From the NCBI GenBank assembly GCA_964609675.1, contig CAZSRX010000001.1, positions 62,001 to 126,000 on the forward strand: a DNA stretch of 64,000 bases. Reading direction: 5' to 3'. The position numbers were made by a program, and so were the translations under genes. The notes beneath the pieces were generated by a model that was not told where the DNA came from, did not search any database, and saw only the letters and a list, made by a program, of their open reading frames with translations. This stretch comes from CAZSRX01 sp964609675 [NCBI: uncultured Bacteroidota bacterium]. GTDB lineage: Bacteria; CLD3; SB21. Below are positions 1 to 10,494 of this stretch, piece after piece. The number at the start of each line of letters is the position of its first letter. Positions within the stretch are counted from its first letter, which is position 1.

Positions 1-1129
1 CCAGCATAAACCGTTCCATGATGGCGCGTAGTCCGCGGGCGCCGGTCTTTCGCTTCATGGCCAGGGCGACCACCTCCCGCAGGGCGTCTTCCTCGAACTG
101 CAGATTAACCTGATCCAACGACAGCAATTTCTGGTACTGCTTGATAATCGCGTTTTTCGGTTTTAGCAGAATGGTGTAGAGCGCCTCTTCGGACAATTCT
201 TCCAGAGGGCAAATCAGCGGAAGACGGCCAATCAGTTCCGGAATTAATCCGAATGACAGCAGGTCGTCCGGTTCGGCAAGCGCCAGGATTTCACTGATGG
301 TCTGCGGGTCGTGCTTCTGAACGTCGGCGGTGAAACCGATATTCTTTTTACCGATACGGGTCTGCACGATTTTGTCGAGACCTTCAAAGGCGCCGCCGCA
401 GATGAATAAAATATTTTTGGTGTTGATTGGGATCAGGTTTTGTTCGGGATGTTTGCGCCCGCCTTTGGGCGGCACGTGAGACACCGTACCTTCGAGGATT
501 TTCAGGAGGGCCTGCTGGACACCCTCGCCCGAAACGTCGCGGGTGATGGAAGGATTGCCGCTCTTGCGCGCGATTTTGTCGATTTCGTCAATGTACACGA
601 TACCGCGTTCGGCGGCGGAAACCTCATAATTAGCCGCCTGCAGCAGCCGCACGAGAATATTCTCGACGTCCTCGCCCACGTAGCCGGCTTCGGTTAGCGT
701 GGTGGCATCGGCAATGGAAAACGGCACATGCAGAAAACGCGCGAGGGTCTGGGCCAGCAACGTCTTGCCGGTGCCCGTGGGACCGATGAGTATGATATTC
801 GTTTTCTCGAGTTCCACGTCGTTGTCCCGCGCCTGCAAGGAGGATATGCGTTTGTAATGATTGTACACCGCCACGCTGAGCGATTTCTTTGCCCGCTCCT
901 GCCCGATAACATACTCATCCAGCCGGTTCTTGATGGCTTCCGGCGTAATGTCCGTGGGTAGTATGGACAGATCTTTTGTAGTATGCGCCTTGATCATGTC
1001 GGACGCGCTGTGAACGCATTCGTTGCAGATATGCACGCCCTGCGGTCCGCTGATGATGCTGTCCACTTCCTCGGCGGATTTGCCGCAGAAGGAACAATGG
1101 AACGCGCGAACGGAATTGTTATTCTTCAT
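1..1129 (-). CDS. clpX: ClpX, ATP-dependent unfoldase of the ClpXP protease (3' end beyond window)
   Basis: AAA+ hexameric unfoldase that recognises tagged substrates and threads them into ClpP in the cytoplasm. The gene starts at ATG 1129 and runs off the left edge with about 376 codons visible. The translation shows the N-terminal C4 zinc-binding domain (Cys12, Cys15, Cys35, Cys38), Walker A GPTGTGKT at about 116-123, the GYVG pore loop at about 149-152, Walker B VYIDEID at about 178-184 and the RKH loop (GGRKHPEQ) at about 223-230. It lies 27 bp downstream of clpP on the same strand, in the usual tig-clpP-clpX order. No strong Shine-Dalgarno is visible before the ATG, so translation may depend on the upstream gene. 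Identification is secure; only the C-terminal end is missing. Confidence 0.97.
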   Translation of the reverse strand, partial: MKNNNSVRAFHCSFCGKSAEEVDSIISGPQGVHICNECVHSASDMIKAHTTKDLSILPTDITPEAIKNRLDEYVIGQERAKKSLSVAVYNHYKRISSLQARDNDVELEKTNIILIGPTGTGKTLLAQTLARFLHVPFSIADATTLTEAGYVGEDVENILVRLLQAANYEVSAAERGIVYIDEIDKIARKSGNPSITRDVSGEGVQQALLKILEGTVSHVPPKGGRKHPEQNLIPINTKNILFICGGAFEGLDKIVQTRIGKKNIGFTADVQKHDPQTISEILALAEPDDLLSFGLIPELIGRLPLICPLEELSEEALYTILLKPKNAIIKQYQKLLSLDQVNLQFEEDALREVVALAMKRKTGARGLRAIMERFML

Positions 1130-1156
1130 GGTCGTGATTTCGGTTAAATGAAACGC

Positions 1157-1801
1157 TTATTTTTTCCGCACCAGGATGTCGTCCACAATGCCGTATTCTT
1201 TGGCTTCCTCGGGCGACATAAAAAAATTGCGATCCGTGTCTTTTTCGATGCGGTCGATGGGCTGACCGGTATGGCCGGCGATGATCGCATTCAGCTTTTG
1301 TTTCAGGCTGACGATTTCGCGCCGGTAAATCTCAATATCCGACGACTGGCCGTGCGTTTCGCCCATCGGCTGGTGAATCATAATCCGCGCATGCGGCAAT
1401 GCGGTGCGCTTGCCTTTGGCGCCCGCCATGAGCAGGATGGCGCTCATACTCGCGGCCAGACCCATGCAGGTCGTCTGCACGGCGGATTTGATGTAGGTCA
1501 TGGTGTCGTAAATAGCCAGGCCGGCCGTAACGCTGCCGCCGGGACTGTTGATGTACATGATGATATCCTTTTCCGGGTCGTTCGCTTCAAGAAATAAAAG
1601 TTGCGCAATGACCAGGTTGGCCACGGTATCGTCGATGGGCGTGCCGATGAAAATAATCCGCTCCATAAGCAGTCGGGAGTAGATATCGTAGGTACGTTCC
1701 ATTTGCCCGCGCTGTTCGACGACGTACGGAAAAGGAATATGCTGCGCCGAGGGGGTTTCGGACAGCCGGCTGAGCGCTTTTTCAATTTCGTTTATACTCA
1801 T
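1157..1801 (-). CDS. clpP: ClpP, proteolytic subunit of ClpXP, with Asn at the catalytic Asp position
   Basis: Serine protease subunit forming the ClpP tetradecamer degraded-substrate chamber; 214 aa, normal family length. The nucleophile Ser118 (in AASMSA, where the family usually has AASMGA) and His143 (in MIHQP) are present. Aligning the conserved IE(K/R)DT(D/E)R block with E. coli ClpP puts Asn192 (codon AAT at 1226-1228) where the triad Asp171 should be. Start ATG 1801 has an AAAGGA ribosome site about 6 nt upstream. It sits 19 bp after tig and 27 bp before clpX, so all three are probably one transcript. Identity as ClpP is certain. Whether the triad change lowers activity, as reported for Asn-bearing ClpP1 of Listeria, or implies a second ClpP elsewhere in the genome, is inference. 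Confidence 0.97.
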   Translation of the reverse strand: MSINEIEKALSRLSETPSAQHIPFPYVVEQRGQMERTYDIYSRLLMERIIFIGTPIDDTVANLVIAQLLFLEANDPEKDIIMYINSPGGSVTAGLAIYDTMTYIKSAVQTTCMGLAASMSAILLMAGAKGKRTALPHARIMIHQPMGETHGQSSDIEIYRREIVSLKQKLNAIIAGHTGQPIDRIEKDTDRNFFMSPEEAKEYGIVDDILVRKK

Positions 1802-1820
1802 GATTTTCCTTTATAATACG

Positions 1821-3122
1821 TTATACAATCAGTGATGATTCCGGCTTCTGTGCTTCCGATTCTTCAGAGAAGGATTCCTTGACTTCCTCGATGACGGCGG
1901 CAGATTGCAGAAGCGCCAGAACCTTGTTTTCCAAAAGTTGGTCCTCGAGTTGCTTGCGTTCGCGCTCATCTCTGAAATTCAGGTTGATTGTTTCAATATC
2001 CACGTTATACGCTTTGGCGAGCTTTTCCCGGTAAGCCTGTTTGTCTTCGTCGGTAACTTTCAGGTTTTCGGCAGCGATGATTTTTTTCTTGGCCAGGGTC
2101 CACTTGACTTCACGGATAGCGTTGGCCCGGTATTTTTCCTCAACAAAGCTTTCGTCAATATTCGGGTTTTTATATCGCTGCTTCAGGTTTTCGCGGATAT
2201 TTCTAAGCGAATCTTTAATGTACGGCTCCGGAGCCGGGATTTCGTTATTCTGGATGACCGCGTCAATCAGCCGGTCGTTCAGCAACTGGTTGGTCCGGTT
2301 TTCCCACTCGGCGGTCAGTTTCTTGACGACTTGCTGGCGAAGTATGTCGGTGTTTTCATATCCGACATCCTTGGCAAACTCATCGTCCAGAGGCGGTATG
2401 ATGATTTCTTCTATTTTACGGATCAGGAAAGCGTAATGCTCGGTTGTCTCTTCCTGTGTGTCTGCGTTGACTTTGGTGACGTTAACCTTGCGCATCTCGC
2501 CGGGTTTGGCGCCGGTGAGACCGTCTATCAGTTCCTGCCCCACATACCGCGTGTTGAGAGGAATGCGCCGGTCTTCGTATTTCTTGCCGATAATCGGGAG
2601 ACCCGAGGCATCCAGTACCTGGATATCGCAATAGACCACAAAATCCGGCCGTACTTCCTGGCGCTCCTGCACAGTGGCGTGGCTGGCGCGCAGCTGGTCA
2701 ATGGTCGCTTCGATTTCTTTATCGCTGATTTCGTGGACAATTTTTTTAACAGCCAGACCCTTATAATTAGCGATGGTATAAGCCGGCAGGATTTCCACGG
2801 TAAAGTCAAAAGAAAGGGGCTGGTTTTTCTTATACTGCAGGTTCTCGATGCCCATAATCGCGACGATTTCGCTCTTCGTGGCCTCAACGGCTAACTTGGA
2901 ATATTCTTCGATCATCGCGGAGAGCGCTTCCGCTTCGATTTCAGAAGCAAACCGTGTTTTAATCATTTGTTTGGGCGCCTTGCCTTTTCGAAAGCCCGGT
3001 ATCTGTGCCTGCTCGCGGAACATGTCCAGCGAGGCGTCAAAGTAAGGTTTCATTTCATCCAGAGTGACGTCCACATGAATGGTGCGTTTGTTGTTTTCGG
3101 TGTCGGTAATCTGCGCTTGCAA
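1821..3122 (-). CDS. tig: Trigger factor, ribosome-associated chaperone
   Basis: Cytosolic chaperone that binds the ribosome exit tunnel through its N-terminal domain and holds nascent chains; 433 aa, the usual size. The ribosome-docking signature GFRKGKAP lies at residues 43-50. A divergent FKBP-like PPIase region follows at roughly 150-245, then the helical C-terminal domain with an acidic tail. The start is a TTG at 3122, chosen because a clear AAGGAG lies about 6 nt upstream and the translation begins directly with the family's N-terminal strand. It is the first gene of the tig-clpP-clpX cluster, downstream of a minus-strand tRNA-Leu. Confidence 0.96.
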   Translation of the reverse strand: MQAQITDTENNKRTIHVDVTLDEMKPYFDASLDMFREQAQIPGFRKGKAPKQMIKTRFASEIEAEALSAMIEEYSKLAVEATKSEIVAIMGIENLQYKKNQPLSFDFTVEILPAYTIANYKGLAVKKIVHEISDKEIEATIDQLRASHATVQERQEVRPDFVVYCDIQVLDASGLPIIGKKYEDRRIPLNTRYVGQELIDGLTGAKPGEMRKVNVTKVNADTQEETTEHYAFLIRKIEEIIIPPLDDEFAKDVGYENTDILRQQVVKKLTAEWENRTNQLLNDRLIDAVIQNNEIPAPEPYIKDSLRNIRENLKQRYKNPNIDESFVEEKYRANAIREVKWTLAKKKIIAAENLKVTDEDKQAYREKLAKAYNVDIETINLNFRDERERKQLEDQLLENKVLALLQSAAVIEEVKESFSEESEAQKPESSLIV

Positions 3123-3166
3123 TTCAGTCTCCTTGTCAGAATTATAAACATTAAATTATAGCCAGG

Positions 3167-3248
3167 TGCGGGATGAGGGACTTGAACCCACACGGTGTTA
3201 CCCACCAGATCCTAAGTCTGGCGCGTCTGCCAATTCCGCCAATCCCGC
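3167..3248 (-). tRNA. tRNA-Leu, anticodon UAG
   Basis: The minus strand folds into a class II tRNA: 7-bp acceptor GCGGGAT/ATCCCGC with discriminator A, D-loop block AATTGGCAGA, anticodon stem CCAGA/TCTGG enclosing loop CTTAGGA (anticodon TAG, reading CUN Leu codons), a long variable arm GGTG/CACC and T-loop TTCAAGT. The T stem contains one U-U mismatch. CCA is not encoded (CCT follows the discriminator). It lies about 45 nt upstream of the tig start. Confidence 0.96.
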
Positions 3249-3594
3249 AGAAAGCAAAATTAAAGATAATAAATAAATAAGATATTTTCAAATAAAATCG
3301 ATACTTATATCTTTATGATGTATTGCTCGCCGAAATAGGGTAATTTACAACGATTTATATAGAATCAACGCGGAAGATTGGTTAAACAGGCCGTTTTTCA
3401 GTCAGTTTTAATGTTCGCAGGCCATTGTTTTTGGGCGTTGTAATACGGTTTGTTCGCCGGTAAGCGGCCGGCTGTGAGGTTGCCACAGCCAACTCTATAA
3501 GAAATCTGCGCTCTCGGATACGCGGGGGCCGTGGTAGGATAGCGATTTATATAAACGGCCAATCAGGTAAAAACGTAAAAAACCGTTATCACAT
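3249..3594. other. Intergenic region, no gene recognised
   Basis: AT-rich spacer between the tRNA-Leu 5' end and the 3' end of the next minus-strand gene. It should contain the promoter for the tRNA and possibly for tig. The only structure I see is a small hairpin, GGCTGTG (3470-3476) with CACAGCC (3484-3490), which lacks a T-tract. No supported ORF. Confidence 0.5.
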
Positions 3595-5646
3595 TTAAAA
3601 TTCAGGCCCGCCCGCCGAAGCCAGCCCCATCGCTTGAGCAATCTCCTGGATTTTTTTATCTTTCAGACCCTCAAGAAACGTGTTATAGACGTTTGAAAAA
3701 TTGCCGGTTCCTTTGTTCCCAAAATAAGTGAATTCGCCTTCTTCGTTTACCGCTATACCCCTGGATTGCAGGTCTTTGAAAATAGCCTCCCGCGTTTTCT
3801 TGAAATCATTAATAAGGTTTGTCCAGTTCTCGTCGGTTTTGCGCAGAGCATAGAGATAATCTTCGTTGCCCAAAATTTCGTCATATACAGCGGGTTGCTT
3901 TTGCTTCGCATATAACATATAATAAAGAATATAGCTTTTAAACTCGAGATACGCGTAATACGTGGCATAATAGTTCGTAACATATTCATTCCACCCCTCG
4001 GCGGTGTCGTCTTTTTCCTTATAATAATTGTAGAAATCGAAAGCCGCTTTGGTTCCGGCATAATAGGCGTGCAACTCATCGAGAAGGCCGTATACACCGT
4101 GCTGCTGGGAACCCATGGACGGTGAGGACGGATACACGTATGTTTCGTACCGCGGGGTCATGAGTTTTTTTGGAAAGACTGAATGGATTTTATCGGTTGT
4201 AAAACCTTCCGTGTGTTTGACGAGCCGCATTTCCCCGTTCCCGAGATAATACGCGGTGTAAGTTCCGTCCGGCGTCAAGCCCTTTTCCATCAGCGCCTTG
4301 ATATATAATTTGCCGGCATAACCGTGACACATTTCATGAACCACGGTATTGATGGATTTGACGACATCGCGTTCGGAAGTTCCGTCAATCCATTGTGTAA
4401 AATTCACATCGCCGCTGACCGATGCGCCGCCGTATGTTGAAGGGGCCGTAACCGTTTCGTCCAGTATCGTGTATCCCTCCGCCGAATAGACGCTGAGAAG
4501 ACGCCAGGTTGTTTTTTCCATAGCCGAACCGGTCGTGTGCGTGTTGGTTTTAATACCGGCCGGTTTTTTTGAGCCGCTTCCGGAAGTATTGCCGGTATGG
4601 CTGTTGTTATCCCCGATACGAACGTCGTTTGAAACTTTACCGGATTTTTCCGAAGCGCCGGTATTTTTACCTGATGACTTGCCCGCGTTTTTCAGGCTGC
4701 CTCTGATACCGGTCAGATATTCGTCGGCCTTATGCTCATTCGACTCCCGATCAAGGATTTTGCCGTCGCTGCTGATGAGAATCATCGTCGGGTAATATTG
4801 GATATGGTACTGGCTGCAAACCGAGCCGTCCGGGTCAATCACGTTGGTCCAGTTCATGCCTTTTTCCGCAATCATTTTTTTCCACCTGGCTGTGTTCGGG
4901 TCGTTGGCTACGCTGATTAGCTCAAAATCATCCCCGCCGTTTTTTTCGTAAAATGTTTTCAAAGACGGTATGTTCTCTACGCACGGCGCGCACCATGTAC
5001 CCCAGAAATCCAGCAGGACGGTTTTCCCTTTGAAGGCTGACAGCGAAACACTTTTCCCGTTAACGTCTTTCAGCGTGAAATCCGGGGCCTGGGCGTCCTT
5101 GCCGTTGATGTCCGTATCGGAACCGCCTCCGCGGGCGTCTTTATTGCCGTCATCGCCCCTGTCGCCCTTAACGGTGAGCGATTGGCCGGAGCCCCCACAG
5201 GAAACGCTGTTAACGATTGCCTCCGCGATGGAACGCCTGGATTCCGGAAACGAGGCTTCACAGATATAGTGCTTCCTCAGATCTTGTGTGGCGAACATCA
5301 TCAGAATGACGCTCTGGCCGCCTTGGGTGGCGTTGAGCCATGCGGCGTAAATATTGCCGTTCATTTTGACGGATTTCGCCTTGCCGCTGACCTTGAAACC
5401 GAAGGATGAGGCATAAGTGTCGAGGGAGCCGGCAAGTTCTGAGGTGTTTCCCATACCTTCGAGAATTCCGATATCGGCTTTGATCCCGCCGCCTTCAAGA
5501 ACAAAAGAATAATCCGAATTATAGACTTCCATTTCCACGGCGGATTCCAAGGATATCTTTTCCCTATCCCATGTATAGGTGTATTGTCCGTAAATAATTT
5601 GGGGCAATAATATACCGAAAACAACCAGGCAGACTTTCTTTATCAT
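3595..5646 (-). CDS. Secreted TlpA-type thioredoxin fused to a C-terminal HExxH putative metallopeptidase domain
   Basis: 683 aa, with an N-terminal signal peptide (hydrophobic residues 5-20, ending near YGQ). Residues about 25-150 are an unrecognised beta-rich domain, followed by a Gly/Asp-rich linker. Residues about 185-320 form a TlpA/AhpC-type thioredoxin domain with APDFTL, LLDFWGTWCAPC (redox Cys219 and Cys222) and the cis-Pro YYPT. A Ser/Gly/Lys-rich linker (about 322-375) leads to a C-terminal domain carrying HEMCH at 437-441, an HExxH zinc-protease signature, and a later LLDELHAYY segment whose Glu could be a third ligand. Expected in the periplasm or outside the cell. The thioredoxin assignment is firm. 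Protease activity is inferred from the motif only; the domain matches no peptidase family I can name. An AGAGG ribosome site supports the start. Confidence 0.75.
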   Translation of the reverse strand: MIKKVCLVVFGILLPQIIYGQYTYTWDREKISLESAVEMEVYNSDYSFVLEGGGIKADIGILEGMGNTSELAGSLDTYASSFGFKVSGKAKSVKMNGNIYAAWLNATQGGQSVILMMFATQDLRKHYICEASFPESRRSIAEAIVNSVSCGGSGQSLTVKGDRGDDGNKDARGGGSDTDINGKDAQAPDFTLKDVNGKSVSLSAFKGKTVLLDFWGTWCAPCVENIPSLKTFYEKNGGDDFELISVANDPNTARWKKMIAEKGMNWTNVIDPDGSVCSQYHIQYYPTMILISSDGKILDRESNEHKADEYLTGIRGSLKNAGKSSGKNTGASEKSGKVSNDVRIGDNNSHTGNTSGSGSKKPAGIKTNTHTTGSAMEKTTWRLLSVYSAEGYTILDETVTAPSTYGGASVSGDVNFTQWIDGTSERDVVKSINTVVHEMCHGYAGKLYIKALMEKGLTPDGTYTAYYLGNGEMRLVKHTEGFTTDKIHSVFPKKLMTPRYETYVYPSSPSMGSQQHGVYGLLDELHAYYAGTKAAFDFYNYYKEKDDTAEGWNEYVTNYYATYYAYLEFKSYILYYMLYAKQKQPAVYDEILGNEDYLYALRKTDENWTNLINDFKKTREAIFKDLQSRGIAVNEEGEFTYFGNKGTGNFSNVYNTFLEGLKDKKIQEIAQAMGLASAGGPEF

Positions 5647-6107
5647 AAAGGGCCTCTGTTAAATAAACGGATTTTGAAACCGTTTAAAGCTTAAACAAAT
5701 AGTTAGTATTATTCAATCAATAATAATATTTAAACAATGTTTCATTTTGACTTTAAGAGGTTTTGTTTTTTGAAGACATTTGTGAAAGGGAAGCAGTTGA
5801 CGCTATGAATGAATTGCCGGTTTATATGGTTTCTGCGACGCGGCTAGCGATCATGGAGAGACAGGAATCGAAAGGGCCATCTGAAGATTCCAATGACGGC
5901 CATAAGGAAATATGTTTTTTAATCATCCGCGCCAAACCGTTAACCCGGTTGCTTTCTCTTGAATGCCCTATGCGGTATGACGGGATACGCAGGAAAGAGT
6001 CTTTCATTTTTTCAATTGCAAAAAAGGTTAAAAAAATTAAATTACACCTTTGTAAGATATAATGGACGTCTGGCCTTATAACAGAAATACTATACAGGAG
6101 CAATGGC
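5647..6107. other. Intergenic region between divergent genes
   Basis: Holds the divergent promoters of the TlpA-fusion gene (minus) and yebC (plus). Short open frames on both strands overlap each other, have poor starts and resemble no family, so I do not call them. Only the yebC-proximal promoter and ribosome site have visible signals. Confidence 0.5.
6058..6063 (+). promoter_or_regulatory. Candidate -10 element for the yebC-tdk-obg genes
   Basis: A perfect TATAAT lies 45 bp upstream of the yebC ATG, followed by a CAGGAG ribosome site at 6095-6100 (7 nt spacing). No good -35 hexamer stands at 16-18 bp, so this is tentative. Confidence 0.3.
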
Positions 6108-6830
6108 ATGTCAGGACACTCAAAATGGGCGAACATACGTCATAAAAAAGAAAAAGCCGATTCCGCAAGAGGGAAGATTTTCAGCCGGCTGGTCAAGGAA
6201 ATCACCATCGCGGCGAAACTGGGCGGCGGCAATCCGGACGGCAATCCGCGCCTACGCTTGGCCATAGAAACCGCCCGGGCGGCCAGCATGCCGATGGCCA
6301 ACATTGAGCGGGCTGTCAAAAAAGGTACCGGCGAGCTCGAAGGCGTCAGCTATGAGGAAGTGACCTACGAAGGGTACGCGCCCGGCGGCGTGGCCGTTCT
6401 TATCGAATGCCTTACCGACAACAAGACCCGCACGGTGGCTGACTTGCGTCATCTGATGAGCAAAAACAACGGTAATCTCGGTTCCGCCAACAGCGTGCTT
6501 TGGATGTTTGACCGCAAAGGCACCATCACCGTGCCGCGCCATAATGTCTCCGAAGATGATATGATGATGATCGCGCTCGATTGCGGCGCCGAGGACATTA
6601 CCACCGGCGACGATTTTTTTGACATTACCTGCGCCGCGGAGGATCTCGCCAAAGTGCACGACGCCCTGACCCAGAAAGGTATTCACGCGGAATCCAGCAA
6701 GCTGACGATGGTTCCTAAAAACACCGTAAAAGTGGACGGCAAGACCGGCGAGCAGGTCTTGAAGCTGATTGATGCGCTGGAAGATTACGATGACGTACAA
6801 AACGTGTACGCCAACCTGGAAATGGAATAA
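6108..6830 (+). CDS. yebC: YebC/PmpR family protein (TACO1 family)
   Basis: 240 aa, full length for the family. It opens with the canonical [14 protein letters not shown] block and keeps the conserved [14 protein letters not shown] and [10 protein letters not shown] segments. Family members were long annotated as DNA-binding regulators; more recent work ties them to relieving ribosome stalling at proline runs. It is probably the first gene of a three-gene group with tdk (23 bp gap) and obg (75 bp gap). CAGGAG upstream decides the start. Confidence 0.95.
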   Translation: MSGHSKWANIRHKKEKADSARGKIFSRLVKEITIAAKLGGGNPDGNPRLRLAIETARAASMPMANIERAVKKGTGELEGVSYEEVTYEGYAPGGVAVLIECLTDNKTRTVADLRHLMSKNNGNLGSANSVLWMFDRKGTITVPRHNVSEDDMMMIALDCGAEDITTGDDFFDITCAAEDLAKVHDALTQKGIHAESSKLTMVPKNTVKVDGKTGEQVLKLIDALEDYDDVQNVYANLEME

Positions 6831-6853
6831 ACCGGTCTGATAGCGGTACGCCT

Positions 6854-7450
6854 ATGGATGTTATCACGCAGGAAAGCGGCTGGATTGAGGTCATCACCGG
6901 CAGCATGTACAGCGGCAAGTCGGAAGAGCTTATCCGACGGCTGCGGCGGGCCGAAATCGCCCGGCAGCGGGTGCAGGTATTCAAACCGAAAATTGACGAG
7001 CGATACAGTACCGACCATATCGTATCTCACAGTGAACTGAAAATGCCTTCGGTTGTTATTGATAACGCCGCAGAAATATTACAAAAACTCGATCCCCGCA
7101 CCTCGGTCATCGGCATTGATGAAGCGCAGTTTTTCGACGCCACGCTGGTAGAAATCAGCAACCGACTGGCGGGCCTCGGCAAGCGCGTCATTATCGCCGG
7201 GTTAGACATGGATTACCGCGGAATTCCTTTTGAGCCGATGCCCCAGCTGATGGCCGTAGCCGAATACGTCACCAAAGCCCACGCGATTTGCGTGGTCTGC
7301 GGCAGTCCGGCGAATTATTCCCAGCGCACTGTGCTCAGCAAGGACCGTGTGCTGGTTGGCGCCGCCGGTATGTATGAAGCCCGCTGCCGGAAACACTTCG
7401 ACCCCAATCCTGTGCCCGCCACGGAAGACCTTTTTAATCCTAACGCATAA
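6854..7450 (+). CDS. tdk: Thymidine kinase (type II)
   Basis: Cytosolic enzyme that phosphorylates thymidine with ATP in the nucleoside salvage pathway; 198 aa, normal length. Walker A GSMYSGKS is at residues 16-23, the catalytic Asp-Glu pair at 89-90 (GIDEAQFF), and the structural zinc site is complete (Cys146, Cys149, Cys178, His181). It follows yebC by 23 bp. Identification is secure. Confidence 0.95.
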   Translation: MDVITQESGWIEVITGSMYSGKSEELIRRLRRAEIARQRVQVFKPKIDERYSTDHIVSHSELKMPSVVIDNAAEILQKLDPRTSVIGIDEAQFFDATLVEISNRLAGLGKRVIIAGLDMDYRGIPFEPMPQLMAVAEYVTKAHAICVVCGSPANYSQRTVLSKDRVLVGAAGMYEARCRKHFDPNPVPATEDLFNPNA

Positions 7451-7504
7451 CAGCCTGAATACTCAAACCGATTCACAGCACACCCATTGCTGAATCGCTG
7501 TTAA

Positions 7505-8515
<1,011 letters not shown>

Positions 8516-8545
8516 TGAAATATGAAGTTCTGAATTTTTTATCCA

Positions 8546-8571
8546 CTAAAAATTTCCGTGACCATTTTTAG
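8546..8571. terminator. AT-rich hairpin between convergent genes, possible bidirectional terminator
   Basis: CTAAAAAT (8546-8553) pairs with ATTTTTAG (8564-8571) around a 10-nt loop, between the 3' ends of obg and the DUF1338 gene. The stem is AT-only apart from one pair, so strength is doubtful. Confidence 0.35.
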
Positions 8572-8609
8572 TTTATACCATCAGGAAATACAACGATCCC
8601 CGTAAGCCG

Positions 8610-9416
8610 TTACTTTTTATAATAATCCGTACTTTCGAATATTTTATCGGCTGATTTGGCTATGAAGCCGTTGTACAGTTTGCCGTTTTTATCCGGGTAA
8701 CGCTGAGCGAACTCATAATAGCAGCCGGGCACGTCAAAATCGCCTTCAGCGAACGCCATGCGGATGATGCCGGATTTAATGCTCGACTGCTGCAGAAGCT
8801 CTTCCGGAGTGCCTTTGATTTCGCCGCCGGAGTCATTAAGCAAAAACCCGTTGTCTTTCAGGAATTGATTGACTTTTTGTATCGTGTTCAGCTTTTTAAG
8901 CGCGTTGATGTTGACCGTGAAATGATTCGCCCGAAAGCCGTTGATGTACAGCCACCCTGCGTATTCGGATTCGTTACGAAGCTGTTCGTAAACCTTAAAA
9001 GACGGTTTTTTCCAGAGTACGCCGGAGAATATCAGTCCGTCGGCATTGAGCTTATCGGCGGGTATCTGGTCTATCAGTCCGATCATTGTGTTTCTGAGAA
9101 ACGGGCTGAATTTTTCCGTTAACAGTTCACTGATAAACACTTTCGGGGCCTCGGGATTGCCGGGAATTTCAAAGTGCTTGGCAAAAAGATGTTTTTCCTC
9201 AAAGACGTACTGGCCGGCTTCCCGGTAGCCGTTACGTACAAAGAGGCGGCTTAGCACTTCAATATTAACGCGCGCGTCATTTAAAGTCCGGAAAGCAATA
9301 TGGTCATTAACTACGGTTTCCCCGGCGGCGGTAAAGCAGTCATACACTTTTTGCACTTCCGGGTTTTGTCCGGTGTAATCGCTCCACAGGCGGCTAAAAA
9401 TCATATCCAGCGTCAT
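8610..9416 (-). CDS. DUF1338 family protein (2-oxoadipate dioxygenase/decarboxylase-like)
   Basis: 268 aa cytosolic protein with the DUF1338 hallmarks: NDHIAFRT near the start, KHFEIPGNPEAPKVFISEL, GFRANHFTVN, and a C-terminal CYYEFAQRYPDKNGKLYNGF. The metal ligands known from the HglS structure (two His and one Glu) map to His39, His165 and Glu235, all present. HglS converts 2-oxoadipate to 2-hydroxyglutarate in lysine breakdown with a vicinal-oxygen-chelate-like fold. No other lysine-catabolic gene lies nearby, so the substrate here is unproven. It sits downstream of the anti-sigma gene but is separated from it by a good terminator, so it probably has its own promoter. Confidence 0.88.
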   Translation of the reverse strand: MTLDMIFSRLWSDYTGQNPEVQKVYDCFTAAGETVVNDHIAFRTLNDARVNIEVLSRLFVRNGYREAGQYVFEEKHLFAKHFEIPGNPEAPKVFISELLTEKFSPFLRNTMIGLIDQIPADKLNADGLIFSGVLWKKPSFKVYEQLRNESEYAGWLYINGFRANHFTVNINALKKLNTIQKVNQFLKDNGFLLNDSGGEIKGTPEELLQQSSIKSGIIRMAFAEGDFDVPGCYYEFAQRYPDKNGKLYNGFIAKSADKIFESTDYYKK

Positions 9417-9483
9417 ATTAACCTCATACGTTTTAATGCATAATTGGTTATAATAATGCCGGCAGGACGGAAATATTCCTGAC

Positions 9484-9520
9484 TAAATAAAAAAAGGGCA
9501 ATCGTGATAATCACCCTTTT
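9484..9520 (-). terminator. Rho-independent terminator after the anti-sigma gene
   Basis: On the minus strand AAAAGGG (complement of 9514-9520) pairs with CCCTTTT (complement of 9492-9498), followed by a T run (complement of 9484-9491). It lies just past the stop codon at 9543. Confidence 0.75.
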
Positions 9521-9542
9521 ATAAAAAAAATTCAGGGAAACG

Positions 9543-10475
9543 CTATTGGGCGATAACGGCTTTTTTAAACTTGTCGGATGGTTTCAGGTCGACCGTATAA
9601 CGCGATTTTTCCAGTTGCAACGTCAACTGGTCTTTTTGTTCAAGGATTCTGGCGTTTTTAAACGCCGTCAGGTATTTGGAGTTGTCGAGGTACACATTCA
9701 ACACCTGATTTTCATAATACACGTAAAACCACAGCAGGGTACCCGCGGTATCGGCGCAGGTTTGCTGGATATTGACGGCGGATAAGTCAATCGGGTTTTT
9801 GAAAATGATACGGGTTTCCGTATCCTTATTATCGGCGGTTATCAGCGGGACTTTCACCTCATTGGCTTTGGGAAAGAGCAACGGGTTGACCACAAACTTT
9901 TGTCCGGCTTTGGCGTGAACGGTTTCGGCGGGCGCAGATACCAGAGCGGGTTTTTTATCCGACAGGGTTTTCCGGATTTTACCGTTGGATTTCGGGGTGT
10001 CGGTTTTTTCTTTAAATTCGGAAATTTTTTCTTCTTTGGGTAAAAATACGGGCTTTTGTTGTTTCGGTGATTCGATGGTTTTGCGATCATCCTTGGTTAC
10101 GGGCGCCTGATCGTGCTGCGAGGTGTAAAGATGGTAAATGACCCAGGTGCCCCCCGCCAGCAGGGCTATAGCGGCCGCAAACCGGATAACTTTCTGGGCG
10201 AGCGATACGGCGCTTGGGCGGTTATCCATGGTCAGTATTTTGGCGGATGAACCGGCGTTTAGTTTCGCCCGGATGCGTTCCTTGAGTTCTGCGCGTTCTT
10301 TCTGGCGTACAGCAGCTATTATCATGGCGGTCATATCCAGTTCCCGCTGGACTTCGGGCTCGGCATCCAATAATGATTCCAGCCGGGATTTATCTTCCGG
10401 GGTCAGCCGGTTGAAGATATATCCTTCGAGAATATCGTTGTTTTCCAGCCACTGTTTGTCGTTTTCCTGCAACAT
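9543..10475 (-). CDS. Membrane anti-sigma factor-like protein
   Basis: 310 aa. Residues 1 to about 75 form a charged helical cytoplasmic segment with an anti-sigma-type opening (ILEGYIFNRLTPEDKSRLE, which resembles zinc-free anti-sigma domains). One transmembrane helix lies at about 97-117. A Lys/Pro-rich linker (about 120-185) leads to a periplasmic beta-rich region from about 190 to the end, similar to secretin-like STN or AMIN-type folds, which I cannot assign firmly. No HxxxCxxC zinc motif. It follows the ECF sigma gene by 19 bp, so it is most likely its membrane-bound antagonist responding to an envelope cue. The role is inferred from topology and context. Confidence 0.7.
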   Translation of the reverse strand: MLQENDKQWLENNDILEGYIFNRLTPEDKSRLESLLDAEPEVQRELDMTAMIIAAVRQKERAELKERIRAKLNAGSSAKILTMDNRPSAVSLAQKVIRFAAAIALLAGGTWVIYHLYTSQHDQAPVTKDDRKTIESPKQQKPVFLPKEEKISEFKEKTDTPKSNGKIRKTLSDKKPALVSAPAETVHAKAGQKFVVNPLLFPKANEVKVPLITADNKDTETRIIFKNPIDLSAVNIQQTCADTAGTLLWFYVYYENQVLNVYLDNSKYLTAFKNARILEQKDQLTLQLEKSRYTVDLKPSDKFKKAVIAQ

Positions 10476-10494
10476 CGCTTTACTTTGTCATTTT

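Noticed and set aside
5763-6062. Plus-strand open frame of 99 codons, overlapped by a minus-strand frame at 5822-6136
   Set aside because: Starts with TTG or a late ATG, no ribosome site, no family resemblance, and the two frames exclude each other; more likely promoter DNA.
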